Source: a virus. Taken from it: a stretch of 64,000 nucleotides of DNA. The translations under genes were made by a program, and so were the position numbers. Numbering within the stretch: position 1 is the stretch's first letter; every line of letters begins with the position of its first letter. The notes below the pieces were generated by a model that saw only the letters and a program-made list of their open reading frames with translations, was not told the DNA's origin and searched no databases. This document shows, piece by piece, positions 60,243 to 64,000 of the stretch. The DNA is taken from positions 1-64,000 of IMG/VR virus record IMGVR_UViG_3300042544_000912; one strand, written 5' to 3'.

Positions 60243-60933
60243 TGGTTTTGTTTACGTAGCATCTAATAATAGAGCGTATTATAGGGCAGCAAGAAACTCT
60301 GCTCAGTCGCTACTAGATTATTATCCTGATGCCAAGATCACAATTTTCACACATCCCGAATGGGTTGAAGAGGGTGACGACCAAATTTTCGAACGTATTT
60401 ACACGGATGATGTCCCGTATCATATTAGAGCCAAGCTGTGGGCGTTGGATAAGACGCCATATGACTTGACTTTATATGTGGATTGCGATACTGAAATTTG
60501 CCACGAAGATATCCAAAAAGTCTTCGAACAGATACCAGAAGATACGGACTTGTTATTCACTGCCAATCGACCATATAACGCAAAGCTCACTCGGTTATCC
60601 GAGACTGAGGAGATGACAGAACATTGCGGTCTATTTTTATATCGCAGTAACCCCGAAACGTTACGTTTGATGGGTGCATGGTGGAGCGAATATTGTAAGC
60701 AGAGAGAACCAGATTACGACCATCTGCATTATCCAAAGCAAGCACTGCAATGGGATACATTCACCATGTGGCGTCTACTGACATATGGCGACTTCAAAAT
60801 TAAACACGGTAGATTTCCAGACCCCGATGCAAGATGGAACTTTGTGGTCGGATACAAAGAAGAAGAACTACAGGGTCAAGAAATGGTAATTTACCATTAT
60901 ACACTCCCCAAATCTATATTGGATGCAAAATGA
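60232..60933 (+). CDS. GT8-like glycosyltransferase
   Basis: The 233-residue protein has an alternating start (F-V-Y-V-A-S-N-N-R-A-Y-Y-R-A-A-R-N-S-A-Q-S-L), K-I-T-I-F-T-H-P, and the metal-binding D-C-D (84-86) in L-Y-V-D-C-D-T-E-I, the signature of GT-A fold family 8-like enzymes. R-A-K-L-W-A-L before it fits the family. It overlaps the next gene as ATGA. The acceptor is unknown; a host surface glycan, or a virion fibre, would be plausible. Confidence 0.7.
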   Translation: MQNNGFVYVASNNRAYYRAARNSAQSLLDYYPDAKITIFTHPEWVEEGDDQIFERIYTDDVPYHIRAKLWALDKTPYDLTLYVDCDTEICHEDIQKVFEQIPEDTDLLFTANRPYNAKLTRLSETEEMTEHCGLFLYRSNPETLRLMGAWWSEYCKQREPDYDHLHYPKQALQWDTFTMWRLLTYGDFKIKHGRFPDPDARWNFVVGYKEEELQGQEMVIYHYTLPKSILDAK

Positions 60934-61580
60934 GATTTACACCTAAAATCAGTGACGACCTTCTAGCAATTCTTGAACCATATCGCGAATGGTTCTTTGC
61001 TCAGAATGATCATGATAGCCTACGCGAGCCTAGTAGGATTAATGGAAAGACTTTCGAGACTGCCACGAGTGAACAATATCTGAATGAACTCGTGGCAAAA
61101 GATGGAGAGCATGTGGGATTTCCAGAATGCGCTTATTGTTGCGACATTGGTATGGTAGATTCTGTTCCTCGGCACCACAAAGACAAGCAACGGGCGCTAA
61201 ACGAGCAACTTATTCGGTTCCTCGGTGCCAGAAATAATGCGGTTCACGTTTATTATCCAGAAGAAGGATTCATGGGCTGGCACACAAACTGGAATGCACA
61301 CGGTTATAACATTCTTCTGTCATATAACACAGAAGAAAATACCGGCTATTTTAGATACTTAGACCCAGTAACAAAAGAAGTAGTCACTCTCTGGGACCCA
61401 AAAGGGTGGTCTTGTAAAGTTGGATACTTTGGTCGTCGGAGTGAAACGGATAAGATTATTTACCATTCTGCTGGCTCACATACTAAGAGATTGACATTGG
61501 GTTATGTTGTTCCTCATCTTGAAATCTGGCAATCAATGATTGAAGATATTTCAGGTGAAGATGCGTCTGACTACTTCTGA
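60930..61580 (+). CDS. 2OG-Fe(II) oxygenase-like protein with HxN in place of HxD
   Basis: The 216-residue protein has the double-stranded beta-helix signature of 2-oxoglutarate oxygenases: G-W-H-T-N-W at residues 117-121, Y-N-I-L-L-S-Y, then Y-H-S-A-G-S-H-T-K-R-L-T-L-G-Y-V with His179, His184 and Arg187. The first iron motif reads H118-T-N120, not the usual H-x-D/E. That could weaken iron binding or alter chemistry; halogenase-like relatives also replace this residue. It is paired with a glycosyltransferase through an ATGA overlap and ends tail-to-tail with the next leftward gene. Confidence 0.55.
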   Translation: MRFTPKISDDLLAILEPYREWFFAQNDHDSLREPSRINGKTFETATSEQYLNELVAKDGEHVGFPECAYCCDIGMVDSVPRHHKDKQRALNEQLIRFLGARNNAVHVYYPEEGFMGWHTNWNAHGYNILLSYNTEENTGYFRYLDPVTKEVVTLWDPKGWSCKVGYFGRRSETDKIIYHSAGSHTKRLTLGYVVPHLEIWQSMIEDISGEDASDYF

Positions 61581-62227
61581 CCTATTACCATGAAACGGTC
61601 AAAAGTAACTTTGCCATCCCATGACCAATAAGACTGTTCGATGCTTCCTTCGTAAAAGCTATTGGTAACTCCAACATTTTCAATATGTTCTTCGATGGTT
61701 GGAACACAATTGATTCCATACATTTCACGAAATACATTTGAAGATTGGCACGCAAAGATACAATCTGGATTTGCCGTAGTCATATTCTTCAAAGGATACA
61801 TAACTTCACATGCAAGTGAAATTACCACGTCCGTATTTAGCGCATTGATATCATGATACGCAAATGGTATATCCCAATTTAAATGATTCAATTCTATATT
61901 TTTTTCATTATTATAATGTCTATTGAATACCTTTGATAGCTCAAGTGCATCTTTATCAATATCAATAAGATTAATCTTCTTAATATTTAAGTTTTCACAA
62001 AGAAGTGGTACTAGTGGAAATCCTAGCCATGAATTGAGAATAGTAATATCCAATTCTTTGGTCTGCACTAAATCTTTAAGATTTTCTACTAACCAGATAG
62101 CAGCATCCATTGTATTTGGATTTAACGACTTGCGAAAGTCTTCGTGCTTCCATGGCATCTCATGGTTGATCTTTTCTAGACCTTCACCCCAATTACGATA
62201 GTTATTCAAAAAATTATAGTTTAGCAT
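61571..62227 (-). CDS. Methyltransferase-like protein
   Basis: The 218-residue protein shows a Rossmann-type SAM fold pattern. Motif I-like I-T-I-L-N-S-W-L-G-F-P-L-V-P-L-L is followed by the acidic end of strand 2 (I-N-L-I-D-I-D-K-D-A-L). The D-V-V-I-S-L-A-C-E-V-M-Y strand-4 region and a final V-T-F-D-R-F-M-V-I-G strand follow. The Gly-rich loop is imperfect (S-W-L-G-F), so a catalytic role is uncertain. It overlaps the preceding glycosyltransferase gene by 14 bases and is convergent with the 2OG-like gene. Confidence 0.5.
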   Translation of the reverse strand: MLNYNFLNNYRNWGEGLEKINHEMPWKHEDFRKSLNPNTMDAAIWLVENLKDLVQTKELDITILNSWLGFPLVPLLCENLNIKKINLIDIDKDALELSKVFNRHYNNEKNIELNHLNWDIPFAYHDINALNTDVVISLACEVMYPLKNMTTANPDCIFACQSSNVFREMYGINCVPTIEEHIENVGVTNSFYEGSIEQSYWSWDGKVTFDRFMVIGQK

Positions 62228-62897
62228 CTTGTGGTCTTTCCATTGAATCGTATAAACAAATTAGTGGCTCTTCTCGTAGAACTTGTTCCCTAGTATCTGT
62301 CGGCCACATATATCCATAATTATAACTGTATATCCAGCCGTCCGGAAAATAGTCAATCTTTAAAAGACGTTCTCTTTGATGCCCGAACATATTATCAAGA
62401 CCTCGATAATAATAAAACATTTGGTCAGGATAATCTTTAACAAACTTTGTGATTTTATCAACATCCAATTTGTCATTCCATCTCAATACACTTGAATTCA
62501 AGTCTGTATACTTGTGAGGAATATGTTTAGTGTCGTCCTTCATCTTCTTTAGATTGTGCCAATGAGTTCGGATAAAAGTTAGTTTATCTTCTGGATCATG
62601 CTGAACAATACAATCGATGTTCTGTTGAATATCAATATCCAAATCGAAGAATAGTTTCTCACCCTGTTTCCGAATAAAATGTCTATCAAACAGATAAAGT
62701 TTATTCCACCATTTTTCATAATAATTATTTTCTGGAATAGGAACAATAATTATTTCGGGATTTAAATCTGTAGCATGTTCTGTTATGCAGTGAAACTCAA
62801 ACTCACTGGTGATATGCTTGTTGCATTGCTCGAACAATTTATTGACATATTCTGGGCCATATTTGAAGCCCCATTTTACTGTATAGATGTTAATCAT
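62214..62897 (-). CDS. GT-A glycosyltransferase-like, paralogue pair member
   Basis: The 227-residue protein starts at the ATG of an ATGA overlap at 62897 (M-I-N-I-Y-T-V-K-W-G). F-K-Y-G-P-E-Y-V-N-K-L-F follows, and a DxD-type L-F-F-D-L-D-I-D-I. The order, K-W-G-[FT]-K-Y and F-[FV]-D-L-D-[IV], is shared with the next upstream gene, so these are tandem paralogues. Glycosyltransferase assignment rests on the D-L-D motif and K-W-G start. Its C-terminus lists R-P-Q-D-A-K-L. Confidence 0.65.
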   Translation of the reverse strand: MINIYTVKWGFKYGPEYVNKLFEQCNKHITSEFEFHCITEHATDLNPEIIIVPIPENNYYEKWWNKLYLFDRHFIRKQGEKLFFDLDIDIQQNIDCIVQHDPEDKLTFIRTHWHNLKKMKDDTKHIPHKYTDLNSSVLRWNDKLDVDKITKFVKDYPDQMFYYYRGLDNMFGHQRERLLKIDYFPDGWIYSYNYGYMWPTDTREQVLREEPLICLYDSMERPQDAKL

Positions 62898-63715
62898 CAA
62901 ACGTTCCAATGCTCTAATAAGTCAGAATCAACCAAAGATTGCTGCTTCACTTTACCGCGTCTATTGTCCTGAAATGGAAGTAAGTCTACATTGAATACAC
63001 ATAGAATGCAGTCTTTTCTATATTTAGCTACTTCTAAATCACCTTCGTGCCAGTTACGACCACGATTATATGAATACGCAAATGTGCTTGGGAAATGTCT
63101 CCATAATGGAGTATCGCTAAAGTCTCCCCATCTCCAACTGTGGTAGTTGTCTGTGCCATCTGTAAACGTGAACCAGATACGTTCTTGATGTTCTAGAACA
63201 TCCTGCCAAATACATTCTGTCTGATCATCTGACCAGACCATGCAACTACCATTTGTATATGCGCCATGTGCCAGTTTGAAGTTGCGAGATTTCATTGGTC
63301 GAGGGTCTTGCCACCACGAACGCAACTTGGTAGGATTCTCTAAGTCATAAGTGATGATTGGCGACAAATCATTTTGAATGATAACATCAAGGTCGAAAAA
63401 GACAAATCTTCCAGTGGGGTTATCGTCTGCGAAGTTGTGTGTATTGAAGATGAACGTCTTTGGTCTGTCCCAACAACGTGCCATGCCGTATTTGAAATCA
63501 TCTGTTCCAAACCAGTATTTCGGATGAATGTCGGGAATGTCTGGGAAGTCGATGACTTTAATTTCATTTTCAAAACCTTCACTGTTATCGGTATAGCAAT
63601 AGAAATGGAACTCAAATTTATCCGGGGTATGCTTCTTCGCCATCCGATAAAGACGGTTGACAAACTCGGCATCATATTTGGTACCCCATTTGCAGCAAAT
63701 ATAATTAACTCTCAT
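62897..63715 (-). CDS. GT-A glycosyltransferase-like, paralogue pair member
   Basis: The 272-residue protein starts M-R-V-N-Y-I-C-C-K-W-G-T-K-Y at 63715, where ATGA overlaps the upstream stop (63721 is an alternative). It has F-V-F-F-D-L-D-V-I-I (DxD) and a downstream T-F-A-Y-S-Y-N-R-G-R-N-W-H segment also seen in the partial paralogue at the window edge. Sugar transfer to a glycan is likely; acceptor unknown. Confidence 0.65.
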   Translation of the reverse strand: MRVNYICCKWGTKYDAEFVNRLYRMAKKHTPDKFEFHFYCYTDNSEGFENEIKVIDFPDIPDIHPKYWFGTDDFKYGMARCWDRPKTFIFNTHNFADDNPTGRFVFFDLDVIIQNDLSPIITYDLENPTKLRSWWQDPRPMKSRNFKLAHGAYTNGSCMVWSDDQTECIWQDVLEHQERIWFTFTDGTDNYHSWRWGDFSDTPLWRHFPSTFAYSYNRGRNWHEGDLEVAKYRKDCILCVFNVDLLPFQDNRRGKVKQQSLVDSDLLEHWNV

Positions 63716-64000
63716 TTCCATAATTCAAGAATACTTTCATCCTGACAATCTGCCAGTTCTATTTGTTCTTTTGCAGAAGGATGTGGAACATTATCGGTAT
63801 TGAATATACAGATTTTCGCATCGTCTCTAAACTTAAAACGCTCTACATCCGTTGGATGATAACGGCCTCTGTTCCAAGAATATACCCAATTATCTGGAAT
63901 GTTTTTCCAGAAATCTCGCTGTCGCCAATAATGATAGTTATCGCTGCCTTTAAAGAACGTTTTAAAAACTATCTCTTCTTCACTAAAAACGTCAAAATAT
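63712..64000 (-). CDS. Partial glycosyltransferase-like gene (third paralogue)
   Basis: An open minus-strand frame enters from the window edge and ends at a TGA (plus 63712-63714). The 95 residues include G-S-D-N-Y-H-Y-W-R-Q-R-D-F-W and V-Y-S-W-N-R-G-R-Y-H, which match G-T-D-N-Y-H-S-W-R-W and A-Y-S-Y-N-R-G-R-N-W of the next gene. It is therefore a third tandem paralogue, with its N-terminal part outside the window. Confidence 0.7.
   Translation of the reverse strand, partial: YFDVFSEEEIVFKTFFKGSDNYHYWRQRDFWKNIPDNWVYSWNRGRYHPTDVERFKFRDDAKICIFNTDNVPHPSAKEQIELADCQDESILELWK

Overview
The window reads as a contiguous piece of a large T4-type (tailed, contractile) phage genome. Hallmark T4-type genes appear in recognisable order: 33-59-32; a leftward block 4-(small)-2-like-54-like-26-tape measure; and a rightward block 48-53-27-like-5-25-6-wedge-8 followed by large fibre/wedge proteins. 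Genes are tightly packed with ATGA/TAATG overlaps, and T4-type late promoters (TATAAATA) sit next to sigma70-like early promoters (TTGACA-17-TATAAx). The host is probably an alphaproteobacterium. The phage carries a circularly permuted, two-piece tmRNA gene whose tag peptide begins ANDN and ends ALAA, which is the alphaproteobacterial arrangement; the organism itself is not named by anything in the sequence.

Layout. 1-3.5 kb: small unknowns, a sulfotransferase-like protein, a GT-B glycosyltransferase and a TET-associated-type glycosyltransferase, which together look like nucleic-acid or surface decoration. 3.5-4.5 kb: an unknown leftward gene diverging from the next block across a palindromic late promoter. 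4.5-11.8 kb: an accessory cassette of two small membrane proteins, CsgF, lipoprotein CsgG, a curlin-repeat protein, a FecR-domain protein, a second secreted curlin-repeat protein and a CHASE2-class III nucleotide cyclase. 11.7-12.3 kb: three tiny leftward genes. 12.4-23.6 kb: a conserved small phage protein, six consecutive radical SAM proteins, an SGNH-like protein, a 34-residue peptide, a NodU/CmcH-type carbamoyltransferase and two small conserved proteins.

23.7-28.8 kb: PhoH-like ATPase, PD-(D/E)XK exonuclease, the permuted tmRNA, a SleB-like wall hydrolase, an adenine methyltransferase-like protein, late-transcription coactivator gp33, helicase loader gp59 and single-stranded DNA-binding protein gp32. 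28.8-33.8 kb (leftward): tail tape measure candidate, gp26-type tail chaperone with a perfect -1 slippery heptamer, gp54-like, gp2-like, a 40-residue basic protein and gp4. 33.8-59.8 kb (rightward): baseplate and fibres, including a gp5 split into an OB+GH19 protein and a 1737-residue spike, an M15-like peptidase, gp25, gp6, a wedge protein with about 18-residue repeats, gp8, a 1973-residue DUF4815-type protein and a YTG-repeat fibre. 59.8-64 kb: glycosyltransferases, a 2OG-oxygenase-like protein and a methyltransferase-like protein.

The modules most worth following up are the curli/FecR/CHASE2 cassette (phage-driven matrix secretion plus cyclic nucleotide signalling), the six-gene radical SAM array ending in a carbamoyltransferase, and the phage-borne permuted tmRNA. 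All functions are read from motifs by eye; no database search was run.
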